Shown here: piece by piece, positions 32,049 to 41,233 of the stretch
Layout: each line of letters begins with the position of its first letter
How positions within the stretch are numbered: the stretch's first letter is position 1
Assembly (NCBI GenBank): GCA_046349955.1
Contig: JAXMBI010000010.1
Location: 146,848 to 210,847, forward strand
Source of the DNA: JBGAPH01 sp046349955
Lineage (GTDB): Bacteria > Planctomycetota > Planctomycetia > Pirellulales > JBGAPH01
Direction of reading: 5' to 3'
Length of the DNA stretch: 64,000 nt
Notes under the pieces: generated by a model
The model's input: only the letters and a program-made list of their open reading frames with translations
What the model was told of the DNA's origin: nothing
Database searches by the model: none
Translations under genes and position numbers: made by a program

Positions 32049-34517
32049 ATGCCCAACCCCGCGACCGGCTCTGCTGCTTCGTCCTTGCCTCCCTCCGGCA
32101 TCCCCTCGCGCGATAAGATCGCGTCGCTGTACCTCGATCAGTTGCCGTTTCCCCCTTACCCGGTGCAGGAAGAGGCGCTGCTCACCTACTTCATGTCGGA
32201 GCAGGGGGCCCTGATTTGCGCCCCCACGGGCACCGGCAAGACGCTCATTGCCGAGGCCGCCCTGTTCGAGGCCCTGCACACCGGCACGCGGGCCTACTAC
32301 ACCACGCCGCTGATCGCGCTCACCGAGCAGAAGCTCGTCGAGATGCAGGCGGCCGCGGTGCGCTGGGGCTTCTCGGCCGACCAGATCGGCCTGGTCACCG
32401 GCAACCGCCGCGTGAACCCCAACGCCCCGGTGCTCGTGGTGGTGGCCGAGATCTTGCTCAACCGGCTGCTCCACGCGCGGCCCGGCGACCAGCACAAGTT
32501 CCACGAGGCCGACGACGATCTCCCCTCGGCGGTCGACTTCCACGACGTGTCGGCCGTGGTGATGGACGAGTTCCACAACTTCGCCGACCTCGAGCGCGGC
32601 ATCGTCTGGGAGTTGGCCCTCGGGCTGCTGCCGCCGCACGTGCGGCTCTTGCTCCTCTCGGCCACGGTGGGCAACGCCTTTGAATTCCGCCAGTGGCTCA
32701 GGGCCTCGCACGAGCGGTCGCTCGAGCTCGTGGAAGGGCGCGAGCGCAAGGTGCCCCTCTCCTACCAGTGGGTTGGAGATCAGCTCCTCGTCGAGCAGAT
32801 CGAGAAGATGACCGACGGCGACGAGCAAACCCGCTACACGCCCGCCTTGCTCTTCTGCTTCAGCCGCGACGAATGCTGGAGCATCGCCGAGGCGCTCAAG
32901 GGGAAGCCGCTCTTGGCCTCCGGGCAGCAGAAGCAACTGGCCGACGAGCTCGCCAAGCACGATTGGTCGCAAGGCGCCGGCCCCAAGCTCAAGGCGATTC
33001 TGCAGCGCGGCGTGGGAGTGCATCATGCCGGCGTGCTGCCCAAGTTTCGCCGCGTGGTCGAAGAACTGTTTCAGAAGAAGCTGCTCGCCGTCTGCGTTTG
33101 CACCGAAACGCTGGCCGCCGGCATCAATCTGCCGGCCCGCAGCGTGGTGATGCCGACCTTGCTCAAAGGCAAGCCCGGCGAGAAAAAGGTCATCGACCCC
33201 TCGAGCGCCCACCAGATCTTCGGCCGGGCAGGCAGGCCCCAGTTCGACACGCAGGGCTACGTATTCGCGCTCGCCCACGAAGACGACGTGAAGATCGCCC
33301 GCTGGAAGGAGAAGTACGACCAAATCCCCGAGAACACCAAGGACCCAGGCCTGCTGCGGGCCAAGAAGGACCTCAAGCGCAAGATGCCGACGCGGCGGAG
33401 CACCGAGCAGTATTGGAACGAGCAGCAGTGGGAGAAGCTGAAGACCGCGCCGCCGCAGAAGCTCTACAGCCGGGGCCCGATTCCCTGGCGGCTCTTGGCT
33501 TACATGCTCGACGCCTCGCCAGAGATCGAGCCGCTCCGCCGCCTGGTGGGCAAACGGTTGATGGACGCGGGGCGCCTGGCCGCGGCCCAGAAACAGCTCG
33601 AGCAAATGCTGATGACGCTGTGGGCGGCCGGCTACGTGCGGCTCGAACCGGCGCCACCCCCGAAGCCGGCGCTGGGTGAGAAACCCGCGCCGCCCCCCAA
33701 GCCCGAGAGCCAGCCGGTGCTGCGCGGGCTGTTCGCGCCGGCCGCCTCCGCGCCGCCCGCAGCCAAGAGCCGCGCGGCGCAGGAGCCGCCTGCCGAGCCG
33801 GCGCTGCCGGCCTATCGCCCCGAGCTGGCTCACCCCACGGAGAATCTCACCAAGCTGCTGCTGCTCCGCGGCGTCAACCCGCTCTACGGCGTGTACCTGG
33901 TGAACCAGCTTGGCATCGCCAGCCGCGAGGAACGGATTCAGGCCTTCGAGAGCGTGCTCGAGTTGCCCGGCTCGGTGGCCAAGTTCGTGCGCCCCCCCCG
34001 CTACGAAGAGGTTCCCCCAGGTCCGCTCGCCACGCTGCGGCTCGACGAAGAACTGCTGCGGATGGGTTTGGCTCTGCCGGAACAGCTCGGACCCAAGCAG
34101 GCGCGCGAGGACGACGATGCTCGCGATCGCCCCGGCATGTTCGAGGAGCGCGTATGGCCGCTCTCGATCGCCGAGAAGCTGCGGCTGCTGTTCGACGCCG
34201 AGTTCCCGCACGTCCACTCGCTGTTCACCATGCCGGCCTGGGCGGCCGGCGAGGTGCTCGAGTTCAACGGCGACTTCAACAAATACGTCACCGCGCGCAG
34301 CCTGCAGAAGCAGGAGGGGGTGATCTTCCGCCACCTGCTGCGGCTGATCCTGCTGCTCAAGGAGTTCGGTCAACTCACGCCCCCTGAGGTCGACCCGCAG
34401 GCCTGGCAGGAAGAGCTCCGCGACCTCGCCGACCGGCTGACGGCAAGCTGCCGCCAGGTCGACCCCAGCAGCACCGACAAAGCCCTGGAAGACGCCGCCG
34501 GCGACAGCGCGACCTAG
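32049..34517 (+). CDS. DEAD/DEAH-type helicase (Ski2-like)
   Basis: An 822-aa superfamily 2 helicase. Motif I CAPTGTGKT near residue 57, Ia TTPLIALTEQ, motif II MDEFHN in place of DEAD/DEVH, motif III SATVGN, and motif VI QIFGRAGRPQFD; IV-V lies around VHHAGVLPKFRRVVEELF and CVCTETLAAGINLPAR, the Ski2/Mtr4-Hel308 style. The C-terminal 300 residues include a Pro/Ala-rich spacer and a helical domain. It probably unwinds RNA or branched DNA; the Ski2-like order suggests RNA. The ATG at 32049 lies upstream of the conserved Q-motif region (PFPPYPVQEEAL); no Shine-Dalgarno is obvious. Confidence 0.85.
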   Translation: MPNPATGSAASSLPPSGIPSRDKIASLYLDQLPFPPYPVQEEALLTYFMSEQGALICAPTGTGKTLIAEAALFEALHTGTRAYYTTPLIALTEQKLVEMQAAAVRWGFSADQIGLVTGNRRVNPNAPVLVVVAEILLNRLLHARPGDQHKFHEADDDLPSAVDFHDVSAVVMDEFHNFADLERGIVWELALGLLPPHVRLLLLSATVGNAFEFRQWLRASHERSLELVEGRERKVPLSYQWVGDQLLVEQIEKMTDGDEQTRYTPALLFCFSRDECWSIAEALKGKPLLASGQQKQLADELAKHDWSQGAGPKLKAILQRGVGVHHAGVLPKFRRVVEELFQKKLLAVCVCTETLAAGINLPARSVVMPTLLKGKPGEKKVIDPSSAHQIFGRAGRPQFDTQGYVFALAHEDDVKIARWKEKYDQIPENTKDPGLLRAKKDLKRKMPTRRSTEQYWNEQQWEKLKTAPPQKLYSRGPIPWRLLAYMLDASPEIEPLRRLVGKRLMDAGRLAAAQKQLEQMLMTLWAAGYVRLEPAPPPKPALGEKPAPPPKPESQPVLRGLFAPAASAPPAAKSRAAQEPPAEPALPAYRPELAHPTENLTKLLLLRGVNPLYGVYLVNQLGIASREERIQAFESVLELPGSVAKFVRPPRYEEVPPGPLATLRLDEELLRMGLALPEQLGPKQAREDDDARDRPGMFEERVWPLSIAEKLRLLFDAEFPHVHSLFTMPAWAAGEVLEFNGDFNKYVTARSLQKQEGVIFRHLLRLILLLKEFGQLTPPEVDPQAWQEELRDLADRLTASCRQVDPSSTDKALEDAAGDSAT

Positions 34518-34521
34518 AGTT

Positions 34522-34680
34522 AAACTGAACCACGAAGGCACGAAGACACAAAGAGGATTGTTTTCTCGCAAAGGCGCAAAGTTCGCAAAGAACTCGAGGA
34601 GCCCACTTGGCGAGCTTTGCGCCTCCGCGAGAAACTCTGTCTGAATCCTTTGTGTCTTCGTGCCTTTGTGGTTCAACTTT
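34522..34680. repeat. Nested palindromic repeat, family A copy 1
   Basis: The outer arms share AACCACGAAGGCACGAAG and AGACACAAAG with their reverse complement at about 34647-34675, and an inner pair (TTCTCGCAAAGGCGCAAAG at 34562-34580; reverse complement at 34615-34633) lies within. It sits in the 207-bp gap between the helicase and the SDR gene. The related copies are at 60474-60575 and, more distantly, 38827-38900. Confidence 0.7.
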
Positions 34681-34724
34681 CTGCTTCGTATCTCCGTTGT
34701 GAAAGTCCTGGGTAGGGTTTCGCG

Positions 34725-35465
34725 ATGCCTGTGGCGTTGATTACTGGGAGCGGCAGCAAGCGCGTCGGGGGGGCGGTGGCCGATGCGCTGGCGGAGCGAG
34801 GGTACTCGCTGGCGGTTCACTATCGCTCTTCGGCGGTCGAGGCCGCCGAGCGTGTGGCGGCGTATCGTGCCCGCGGACTGGAGGCCGAGGCGTTTGCGGG
34901 CGACCTGACTTACGAGGCCGACGTCCGCCGGCTCATCGAACAAACGCTCTCTCGCTTCGGCCAGCTCGACGCCCTGGTAAACTGCGCGGCGATCTGGCGT
35001 TCGAAGCCGCTCGAAGAAGTGACGGCCGCCGACGTGCGCGAGCACTTCGAGGCCAACACGTTGGCCACGTTCCTCTGCGCGCAGCACGCAGGGCTGGCCA
35101 TGGTGCGGCAGCCGAGCGGCGGCTGCATCGTCACGCTCGGCGATTGGGCGATCGACCGGCCGTATCTCAACTACGCGGCTTACTTCCCCTCGAAGGGGGC
35201 CATCCCCACGCTCACCCGCTGCCTGGCGGTGGAGCTCGGCACGCGGAACCCGCGGGTCCGCGTGAACGCGGTGCTGCCGGGGCCCGTGATGCTGCCGGCC
35301 GATCTGCCGGCGGCCGAGCGCGAAGCAGCGATCAACGCCACGCTAGTGCACCGTGAGGGTAGCCCGGCGAACATCGCCCAGGCAGTGCTCTATCTGTTGG
35401 ACAACGACTTCGTGACGGGCGACTGCCTGCGCGTGGACGGGGGGCGGAGCGTGTGGGCGCCCTAA
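34725..35465 (+). CDS. SDR oxidoreductase (pteridine-reductase-like)
   Basis: A 246-aa classical SDR. GSGSKRVGGAVADALAERGY is the glycine-rich cofactor loop, NCAAIW the structural strand, and the catalytic YxxxK is in YAAYFPSKGAI. The C-terminus VTGDCLRVDGGRSVW is standard. The R-V-G-G loop with TGSGSKRVG resembles FolM/PTR1-type pteridine reductases. The substrate is not defined by context; repeat family A lies directly upstream. Confidence 0.85.
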   Translation: MPVALITGSGSKRVGGAVADALAERGYSLAVHYRSSAVEAAERVAAYRARGLEAEAFAGDLTYEADVRRLIEQTLSRFGQLDALVNCAAIWRSKPLEEVTAADVREHFEANTLATFLCAQHAGLAMVRQPSGGCIVTLGDWAIDRPYLNYAAYFPSKGAIPTLTRCLAVELGTRNPRVRVNAVLPGPVMLPADLPAAEREAAINATLVHREGSPANIAQAVLYLLDNDFVTGDCLRVDGGRSVWAP

Positions 35466-35590
35466 GAGCGCCCGAGTGCTAGCACGCGTCACCAACTCGT
35501 CTAGGCGGAAGCGGGGCGATTGCGTATGAAGCTAGGCGGCAGGTGTGCCATTTCGGCCCACGCATTCTGAACTACGCGAGAACGCAAGCC

Positions 35591-35830
35591 ATGCGACTGT
35601 TGATTGGGTTGGCCGTTTTGGCCGTCGTAGCCATGTTCGTCACCGGGATCATCTACGTGCAGAAGGACGGCGACAAGGCGGTGATCACCGTCGACACCAA
35701 GCGGCTCGAGGCAGGCGCCGAGAAGGTCGTCAAGCGCGTGTCGGAAAAAGGCCAGCAGATCCTGGTTGATGCCCAAAAGAGCGCCGAACAGGCGGCCGCG
35801 AACCGCCAAGCTCAGCCCACCGCAAAGTAG
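35591..35830 (+). CDS. 79-aa single-pass membrane protein
   Basis: A small protein: one N-terminal transmembrane helix (LLIGLAVLAVVAMFVTGIIYV), then a predicted helix rich in Lys, Glu and Ala that ends QAQPTAK. It resembles small planctomycete proteins of the YtxH-like kind but no family was assigned. ATG 35591 was chosen because the helix begins directly; an in-frame upstream ATG exists at 35543. Confidence 0.5.
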   Translation: MRLLIGLAVLAVVAMFVTGIIYVQKDGDKAVITVDTKRLEAGAEKVVKRVSEKGQQILVDAQKSAEQAAANRQAQPTAK

Positions 35831-35863
35831 GACGCAGACAAAGCTTGTTCACCCGTCGCGTTT

Positions 35864-35898
35864 GAACCCTCTCCCCTCGGGAGAGGGCAGGGTGAGGG
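35864..35898. repeat. Dispersed hairpin repeat, family C copy 2
   Basis: GAACCC with a 9-bp stem (35867-35875 and 35879-35887), then CAGGGTGAGGG, nearly identical to 28336-28373. It lies 33 bp after the stop of the 79-aa gene. Confidence 0.6.
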
Positions 35899-36083
35899 CG
35901 GTCGGCCATCGCGTTCGCTGCTGCTCAACCACGCCGCTGCGCCGCTCATCCGATTCCCCTCCATCGGCGGTCCGCGCACCAATTCGTTGCCGCTATCCGC
36001 ACTTCTCCCGCCTCCTACTTCTTCACCGCCGCCATGCGGTGGCGGCTGGTGAAGCGGTTGAGCGGAATCCTGGTGGCGCGGCC

Positions 36084-36776
36084 TCAGGACGTTCGTTGGT
36101 CGGATCGTGCGTCGCACTCCGCCTGCGCACTGGCTGAGTCATCGGGCGTGCGAAACTCCGCCTTGAGTTGGTATCTGCCGTCGCTGACGCTCACGCACGT
36201 CGCGATCTCCTTCAGGATCTCGTCGGTCCTGCCGCCATCTTTCCCTAGTTCGTTCCGTGCGCGGAACGGGTAGGACGCGATGCAGTCGGGCGCCGACCGC
36301 ATTTCGGCCAGCAATCGTTCGCGCAGCACACGATCTCGCTCCGACTGACGCTGAGACTCTTCTTCGGTGCGGCGGTCCGTATGGAACGCCAACCAGGAAA
36401 TCAGGAAGAAGGGGACCGACATGGCCGCGGATTGGAGTGCACTGACCAGCGCCCCGCCGGCCGAGTCAAGGCCATCCGCGTAGATGCCGGCGATGATCGC
36501 CCATTGGTTCAGCAGGAATGCGGTGGCGAAGAAGAACACGGCGTAAGCGAAGAAGCGGCCGATCGACGCTTTGGCGAGCTGCCGTTTTCCTCGGCGCTGA
36601 TCTCGGTCGATCCGGGCCCCATAGATTGCGGCCAGGCCAACCGAACCAACCACAAACAGCCATCCCCGCACCCCGATCCAGTCGAAACGCCCCTCAATGG
36701 CCAGGGCATCGACCAACAGCACGACCAAGGGAAGGACTACGCCGCACCGAAGCCATTTTGAGGGGGAACGAGCCAT
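36084..36776 (-). CDS. Four-helix membrane protein of unknown function
   Basis: A 230-aa protein, four predicted transmembrane helices in the first 130 residues (CGVVLPLVVLLVDALAI; LFVVGSVGLAAIYGA; FFAYAVFFFATAFLLN; AAMSVPFFLISWLAFH), followed by a basic coiled-coil-like segment (DRRTEEESQRQSERDRVLRE) and an acidic tail. ATG 36776 was chosen because the first helix follows at once. The function is unknown; it is the last of three adjacent minus-strand membrane-protein genes. Confidence 0.5.
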   Translation of the reverse strand: MARSPSKWLRCGVVLPLVVLLVDALAIEGRFDWIGVRGWLFVVGSVGLAAIYGARIDRDQRRGKRQLAKASIGRFFAYAVFFFATAFLLNQWAIIAGIYADGLDSAGGALVSALQSAAMSVPFFLISWLAFHTDRRTEEESQRQSERDRVLRERLLAEMRSAPDCIASYPFRARNELGKDGGRTDEILKEIATCVSVSDGRYQLKAEFRTPDDSASAQAECDARSDQRTS

Positions 36777-36882
36777 TCCGAAATCTTGAACAAGCGCAGC
36801 GCGCTCGACGAAGGAGAAGCCAAAAAACCAATATACTGCTGTGGGCCGGTTGGAAATGCTCTGGTCGCCGGCGTCGAGCCGT

Positions 36883-37233
36883 CTAAGGAGCGGGTTCGGG
36901 CACTCTCTTGCCCAAATACCAATACCGCTTTTCCTCAACCTTGCCATCTACCCCGAGGACGATGTCGACGTCGAACTTCCAGAGTCGCCCGGCTCGGTAA
37001 TGCAGCTCCGTGTGGATGCCTGAAGGTTCGTAATGCACCGTAGTGCTCACATTCGGCGGGCCGAGGATCTGGAGAACTTCCGCTTCGGCCATTCCGGTCT
37101 TCACCGCCGTTGTCGCAGCCAACGATGGCACGCGTGGCCAATAGGCTACGCCGATGGCCATGGCAACGCACAACAAGGCCGTGATCGCGAATAGGGCGCG
37201 TAGAGAGAATTTGGGCGTCCAGGATCTCACCAT
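36883..37233 (-). CDS. FSLR-type small exported protein, BamE/SmpA-like
   Basis: A 116-aa protein starting MVRSWTPKFSLRALFAITAL: the FSLRxxF opening followed by one transmembrane helix is a hallmark of many planctomycete membrane proteins. The rest contains GMAEAEVLQILGPPN and beta strands (HTELHYRAGRLWKFDVDIVL), the pattern of SmpA/OmlA (BamE-like) domains. The function is unknown. It is 10 bp downstream of the FSLR-type leucine-rich-repeat gene. Confidence 0.6.
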   Translation of the reverse strand: MVRSWTPKFSLRALFAITALLCVAMAIGVAYWPRVPSLAATTAVKTGMAEAEVLQILGPPNVSTTVHYEPSGIHTELHYRAGRLWKFDVDIVLGVDGKVEEKRYWYLGKRVPEPAP

Positions 37234-37243
37234 CTACATCGCT

Positions 37244-37867
37244 TCAGGGACTGACGTGCACACGCATCGGCCGCCCCACATAGCACAAGGGCAAGCTCGT
37301 GGCGACGCGTAGAAACTCTTCTTGCGACAGCCCCTCAACTTCGAGCCTGTGCAGGTGGGACATCGTTTCAAGACAGGAAGCGAAATCTCCGCCTTGCGGG
37401 CAACGGATGATCAGGCTTTGGAGCCGCGGCATAGTGGCCAGGTATTCCAGCCCTTGCTTCGTCATCGCGGTGTCGGCAATCTGCACCCGTTCCACCGAGG
37501 TGCAGCGCGACAAGGCCTTCGCGTCCTCGTCGTCGAACTGAGGGCAGCTGAGGATCGACACTGAGGTAAGGCCGTCGAGATCTGGCAGCGCGTGAAAAGG
37601 GTCGCTGTTCGAGAATTCGAGGAACGCATATCGCACGCGCGGCGGCAGCCACCCGCCCCAAACCTGAACCGCCTCGTCGGCGCGCTCCGTAATCTTCTTG
37701 TTGCGATCGACCGCCTCGAAGTACAGGAACACGTACCCGTCGGCGTTAGCAAAGGCGGCCACCGCGCGAGCCTGCTTACCGTGAGTGGCGGCAAACAACC
37801 CCAGGATGACGCAGGCGACCGTCACCACGACGAACATGGAACGCAGCGAGAAGTGGAGCCATTTCAT
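37244..37867 (-). CDS. FSLR-type leucine-rich-repeat membrane protein
   Basis: A 207-aa protein: MKWLHFSLRSMFVVVTVACV starts it (FSLRxxF plus a helix). The rest shows 3-5 weak leucine-rich repeats (LDGLTSVSILSCPQFDDEDA; CTSVERVQIADTAMTKQGLE; MPRLQSLIIRCPQGGD). It is likely anchored to the cytoplasmic membrane with repeats for protein binding. It is probably cotranscribed with the BamE-like gene. Confidence 0.65.
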   Translation of the reverse strand: MKWLHFSLRSMFVVVTVACVILGLFAATHGKQARAVAAFANADGYVFLYFEAVDRNKKITERADEAVQVWGGWLPPRVRYAFLEFSNSDPFHALPDLDGLTSVSILSCPQFDDEDAKALSRCTSVERVQIADTAMTKQGLEYLATMPRLQSLIIRCPQGGDFASCLETMSHLHRLEVEGLSQEEFLRVATSLPLCYVGRPMRVHVSP

Positions 37868-37941
37868 TCGTTCGCCCTAAGCGAGTCGCCGGCCCGCCAC
37901 GAAACGTCGCGAATCGCGGCCCCGTTATGCTAAAGCATAAC

Positions 37942-38799
37942 CTACCTCTTCACCGCCACCACCCGGTGAAAGTGCAACTGCACCTCGCGCTCCACCACCC
38001 GCCGCACCCCTTCCACCAGGCAGCGCGGCTCGTTGTCTTCTTGCCCCAGGCGGATCACCTCTTCGAGCTTCATGCCGGGCGGCACGCTGTAAGTCGATTG
38101 GTGGATGATCTGGTTGCCGGCGTCGAGCTCCGGCGTGATGAAGTGGCAGGTGGCGCCGAACGTGAGCATCCGCACCGCGTAGGCCGCATGGTACGGGCGG
38201 ATGCCGGGGAAGCTGGGGAGCAAGCCGTGGTGCAGGTTGATGATCCGCCCGCCGGCGTACTTCCAGCAACTCTCCGGCGGCAGGATGCGCATGTAACGGG
38301 CGAGCACCACGTAGTCGACGTCGTGCTCGTCGCAAAGCGAAATCAGCCGCTCGTCGTCGGCTGTCCCCTCTTCGTCGCCGATCGAATGCCAAGGCACCCC
38401 GAACTGCTCGGCGATCGATCGGCAGCGCGGCCGGTTGCCCAGCATCACGGCCGCCGTGCCGCGGACGTGCCCATCGCGCAGGGCCCGCAATACGGCCAGC
38501 GCCGGCTCGGGGCGCAGCGACACGCAGATCGCCAGCCGCGGATTGGCGGCCCGCTCTTCGGGGCTCCACACGCGCACCGAAAGGCCCTTTTGCTTGCCAA
38601 TCTCGGTGAGCGCCGCGCGGACTTCGCTCAAGGCGCCGGCCGGCATCTCCACGCGCAGCAGCATGGCGAAGAGCGCCCGCTCATCGTGGTCGTACATCTG
38701 GATCTCGGAGATATTGCCCCCCGCGCTCGTCACATAGTGAACGAGCGGATCGGCCAACCCCCGATGATCCGGCCCCACGGCGGTGATCACGATCTGCAT
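37942..38799 (-). CDS. purU: Formyltetrahydrofolate deformylase
   Basis: A 285-aa enzyme that hydrolyses 10-formyl-THF to THF and formate, supplying formate to the PurT route and balancing one-carbon pools. An N-terminal ACT-like domain (residues 1-80: ITAVGPDHRGLADPLVHYV) is followed by a formyl-transferase domain with YMRILPPESC, INLHHGLLPSFPGIRPYHAAY (the catalytic Asn/His block) and GATCHFITPELDAGNQIIHQ (catalytic Asp). Length and domain order match the family. Confidence 0.93.
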   Translation of the reverse strand: MQIVITAVGPDHRGLADPLVHYVTSAGGNISEIQMYDHDERALFAMLLRVEMPAGALSEVRAALTEIGKQKGLSVRVWSPEERAANPRLAICVSLRPEPALAVLRALRDGHVRGTAAVMLGNRPRCRSIAEQFGVPWHSIGDEEGTADDERLISLCDEHDVDYVVLARYMRILPPESCWKYAGGRIINLHHGLLPSFPGIRPYHAAYAVRMLTFGATCHFITPELDAGNQIIHQSTYSVPPGMKLEEVIRLGQEDNEPRCLVEGVRRVVEREVQLHFHRVVAVKR

Positions 38800-38826
38800 G
38801 AACGGCGCTTTCTAAGGGAGCCATTA

Positions 38827-38900
38827 ACCGCAAAGGACACAGAGGACGCAGAGGATCGCAGAGCTCTTAACTCTCCGCGTCCTCTGCGTCCTCTGCGGTA
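38827..38900. repeat. Palindromic repeat related to family A
   Basis: Imperfect inverted arms built from ACCGCA-AAGGAC/AGAGGACGCAGAGG units (left arm 38827-38863, right arm 38871-38900). It lies between purU and the isomerase gene. Similar AAGGACxCAxAGGA tracts are common as dispersed non-coding repeats. Confidence 0.5.
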
Positions 38901-38931
38901 AAAGAATTCGGCTGCTAGATTGTACGGTTCG

Positions 38932-39927
38932 TTACTCCGCGAACGCCGCGTCGAAGGCTCGGCCGCTGGGTTGGAAGTCGAGCTTCTGGCAGAACTCGGC
39001 CGCCTCGCGGGCGCCGTGTTCGCGGTCCATGCCCGAGTCTTCCCACTCCACCGAAAGCGGCCCGTCGTAGCCCACCTGGTTCAGGGCGCGGATGATCTCT
39101 TCGAAATTGACCGCCCCGCGGCCCGGCGAGCGGAAGTCCCAACCGCGGCGCGGATCGCCAAAGTTCAGGTGGCTGCCCAAGATCCCTTGGCGGCCGCCGA
39201 GCGTGACGATGGCGTCCTTGATGTGAACGTGGTAGATGCGGTCGGGGAAGGCCCGGATGAACTCGACCGGGTCGACCCCCTGCCAGATCAGGTGGCTGGG
39301 GTCGAAGTTGAAGCCGAACTCCTTGCGGTGGTCGAGCGCCTCGAGGGCCCGCTGGGCCGAGTAGAGGTCGAAGGCGATCTCCGTCGGATGCACTTCGAGG
39401 GCGAACCGCACGCCGCACTCCTCGAACACGTCGAGAATCGGGTGGAAGCGGTCGGCGAGCAGCTTGAAGCCGTCATCGATCATCTTGGGCGACACCGGCG
39501 GAAAAGAATACAGCAGGTGCCAGATGCTGGAGCCGGTGAAGCCATTGACCACGCCTACGCCCAGCTTCTGGGCGGCGCGGGCCGTGTTCTTCAGTTCCTC
39601 GGCCGCCCGCTTGTTGACTTCGTCCGGCTTGCCGTTGCCCCACACGTAGGGCGGCACGATCAGCTTGTGTCGCTCGTCGATGATGTCGAGCACCGCCTGG
39701 CCGACCAGGTGATTGCTGATGGCGAAGACCTGTAGGTCGTGTTTATCGAGCAGTTCGCGCTTGGCCGCGCAATAGCCGTCGTCGGCCAGGGCCTTGTCGA
39801 CCTCGAAATGATCTCCCCAGCAGGCGAGCTCGATGCCGTGGTAGCCGAACTCGCTGGCCTTCCGTGCCATGTCTACCAGGGGAAGGTCGGCCCATTGGCC
39901 GGTGAACAGCGTGATCGGACGAGCCAT
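38932..39927 (-). CDS. Sugar-phosphate isomerase/epimerase-like (xylose-isomerase fold)
   Basis: A 331-aa TIM-barrel protein. The metal-binding Glu, Asp, His and Glu of this family are seen in ELACWGDHFEVDKA, ALEVHPTEIAFD, FNFDPSHLIWQG, HVHIKDA and LSVEWEDSGMDREHG. It starts at ATG 39927 with AAGGAG 7 nt upstream; the frame is open further but not conserved-looking. These proteins often act in inositol, tagatose or unusual sugar catabolism; planctomycetes carry many. The substrate is not inferred. Confidence 0.87.
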   Translation of the reverse strand: MARPITLFTGQWADLPLVDMARKASEFGYHGIELACWGDHFEVDKALADDGYCAAKRELLDKHDLQVFAISNHLVGQAVLDIIDERHKLIVPPYVWGNGKPDEVNKRAAEELKNTARAAQKLGVGVVNGFTGSSIWHLLYSFPPVSPKMIDDGFKLLADRFHPILDVFEECGVRFALEVHPTEIAFDLYSAQRALEALDHRKEFGFNFDPSHLIWQGVDPVEFIRAFPDRIYHVHIKDAIVTLGGRQGILGSHLNFGDPRRGWDFRSPGRGAVNFEEIIRALNQVGYDGPLSVEWEDSGMDREHGAREAAEFCQKLDFQPSGRAFDAAFAE

Positions 39928-40156
39928 GCGTTGCTCCTTGGGAAGGGAAGATGCCGAGGGGAATGCCGCGCAGCCGCCTCGGCCGCAGTGCTCGGCCCAG
40001 CGAATGCAAAGAGCCATTTTGTCAGATTCGCACGGCGGTGCAACTGGCGGGCGGCCAGCGAGTTTCGGCAAGTGGGCGCAGACCGAAGGCCGCCGACCCC
40101 GAACTTCGGCCCGAGTCAAGAAGCCGCGACAGCCAAGGGACAAAGCGCTAACCGGG

Positions 40157-41233
40157 CTAACGAGGCTTCTCGATCCCCGACAACTGCAGCGTGAACCGAT
40201 TCTGCGGCCCCTCGTTGCGCTGCTGGCGGGTTGGGGAGTAGTCGTAGACCTCGACGGTGGTTCCGTCGGCCTTGAATTCGAGCAGCCGCAGCCAGCCGTC
40301 GCCCCCCTTGGGCCGCATCTGGTAGTTCACGAGCACCTGATGCACGTCGCGCCCCCGGGGCGTCTGCGATGTCAGCCTGCCCAGCCCGTCCCCCAGCACG
40401 TGCCCATTGAGGGTGAGCACGAAGTTCTCGTACTTCGACACGAGCGCGTCCCACAGCTGCTGGCCGTCGAACACGTCGTCTCGAGTCGCCTGGGCCACTC
40501 CGTAGGCGTGTGGATTCCAGTGCTGCTTGGGCCCGTACTTCTTCCAGTCGTAGCGCGTGTCGTCGAAGTAGCTGAACGCGTGCGTGATGAGCACGGCCTC
40601 GCGATCGGGGTGCGCGGCAACGATCTCGTTGGCCCACCGCACCACTTCGGCCCTGGGGCCGAACTCGAGCGCCAGGACCAGGAACTTGCGGCCGCCGGCA
40701 GCGAAACTATGAAAGCTGTTCTCCATCCGGCCGGGCTCCCGGTCGTACACGCCGCCGAACGTTGCGCTGCCTCGGAACCGCGAGACTGGAAAGTACTCGC
40801 TCAGCAGCGTGCTGCGATCCTGGCACGCTCCGCCTGCACTGTAGTCGTGGTTGCCGGGACAGAGCGCGTAGGGGATTTTGGCGTCGTCGAGAACCTGCAT
40901 CGCCCGCGACGCGTTGACCCACTCGCCCCGCGTGCTGCGGTTGGTGACGTCGCCCAGGTGGAGAACGTAAGCGATGTTCCGAGCCCGCTGGTTCTCCGCG
41001 ATCCACCGCGTTTGGGCCAGGTACGTGGCCGGGTAGGCCTCGCTATAGTTCTGCGTGTCCGGCAGGACGACCACCGTGAACGACCCGGGGGCGGGCCTCG
41101 GCGGCTCGCCGGCAAGCAGCAGCCCGTCGGCATAGGGATCGGCAGCCGCTTCCTCGGCGACCACTGCGCCCAGCGGCGCCAGAGTCAAGGCAGCGGCTTG
41201 CTTGAGAACCGTTCGGCGGCTGAGGGAAGGCAT
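40157..41233 (-). CDS. Tat-exported metallophosphoesterase
   Basis: A 358-aa protein with a twin-arginine signal (SRRTVLKQAAALTLAPLGA). The calcineurin-like metal centre is visible as VVLPDTQNYS, HLGDVTNRS, CPGNHDYS, ITHAFSYFDD and NGHVLGDG. The order D-x-x-G-D-x-x...GNHD...GH matches exported metallophosphoesterases. The substrate is unknown. Upstream 41234-41470 is the divergent spacer to the unrecognised 300-aa protein. Confidence 0.88.
   Translation of the reverse strand: MPSLSRRTVLKQAAALTLAPLGAVVAEEAAADPYADGLLLAGEPPRPAPGSFTVVVLPDTQNYSEAYPATYLAQTRWIAENQRARNIAYVLHLGDVTNRSTRGEWVNASRAMQVLDDAKIPYALCPGNHDYSAGGACQDRSTLLSEYFPVSRFRGSATFGGVYDREPGRMENSFHSFAAGGRKFLVLALEFGPRAEVVRWANEIVAAHPDREAVLITHAFSYFDDTRYDWKKYGPKQHWNPHAYGVAQATRDDVFDGQQLWDALVSKYENFVLTLNGHVLGDGLGRLTSQTPRGRDVHQVLVNYQMRPKGGDGWLRLLEFKADGTTVEVYDYSPTRQQRNEGPQNRFTLQLSGIEKPR

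Noticed and set aside
31971..35087. A very long open frame on the minus strand, over 1000 codons
   Set aside because: It lies antisense to the helicase and SDR genes, has no domain pattern and is rich in His, Arg, Leu and Gln, as expected for the reverse frame of high-GC genes.
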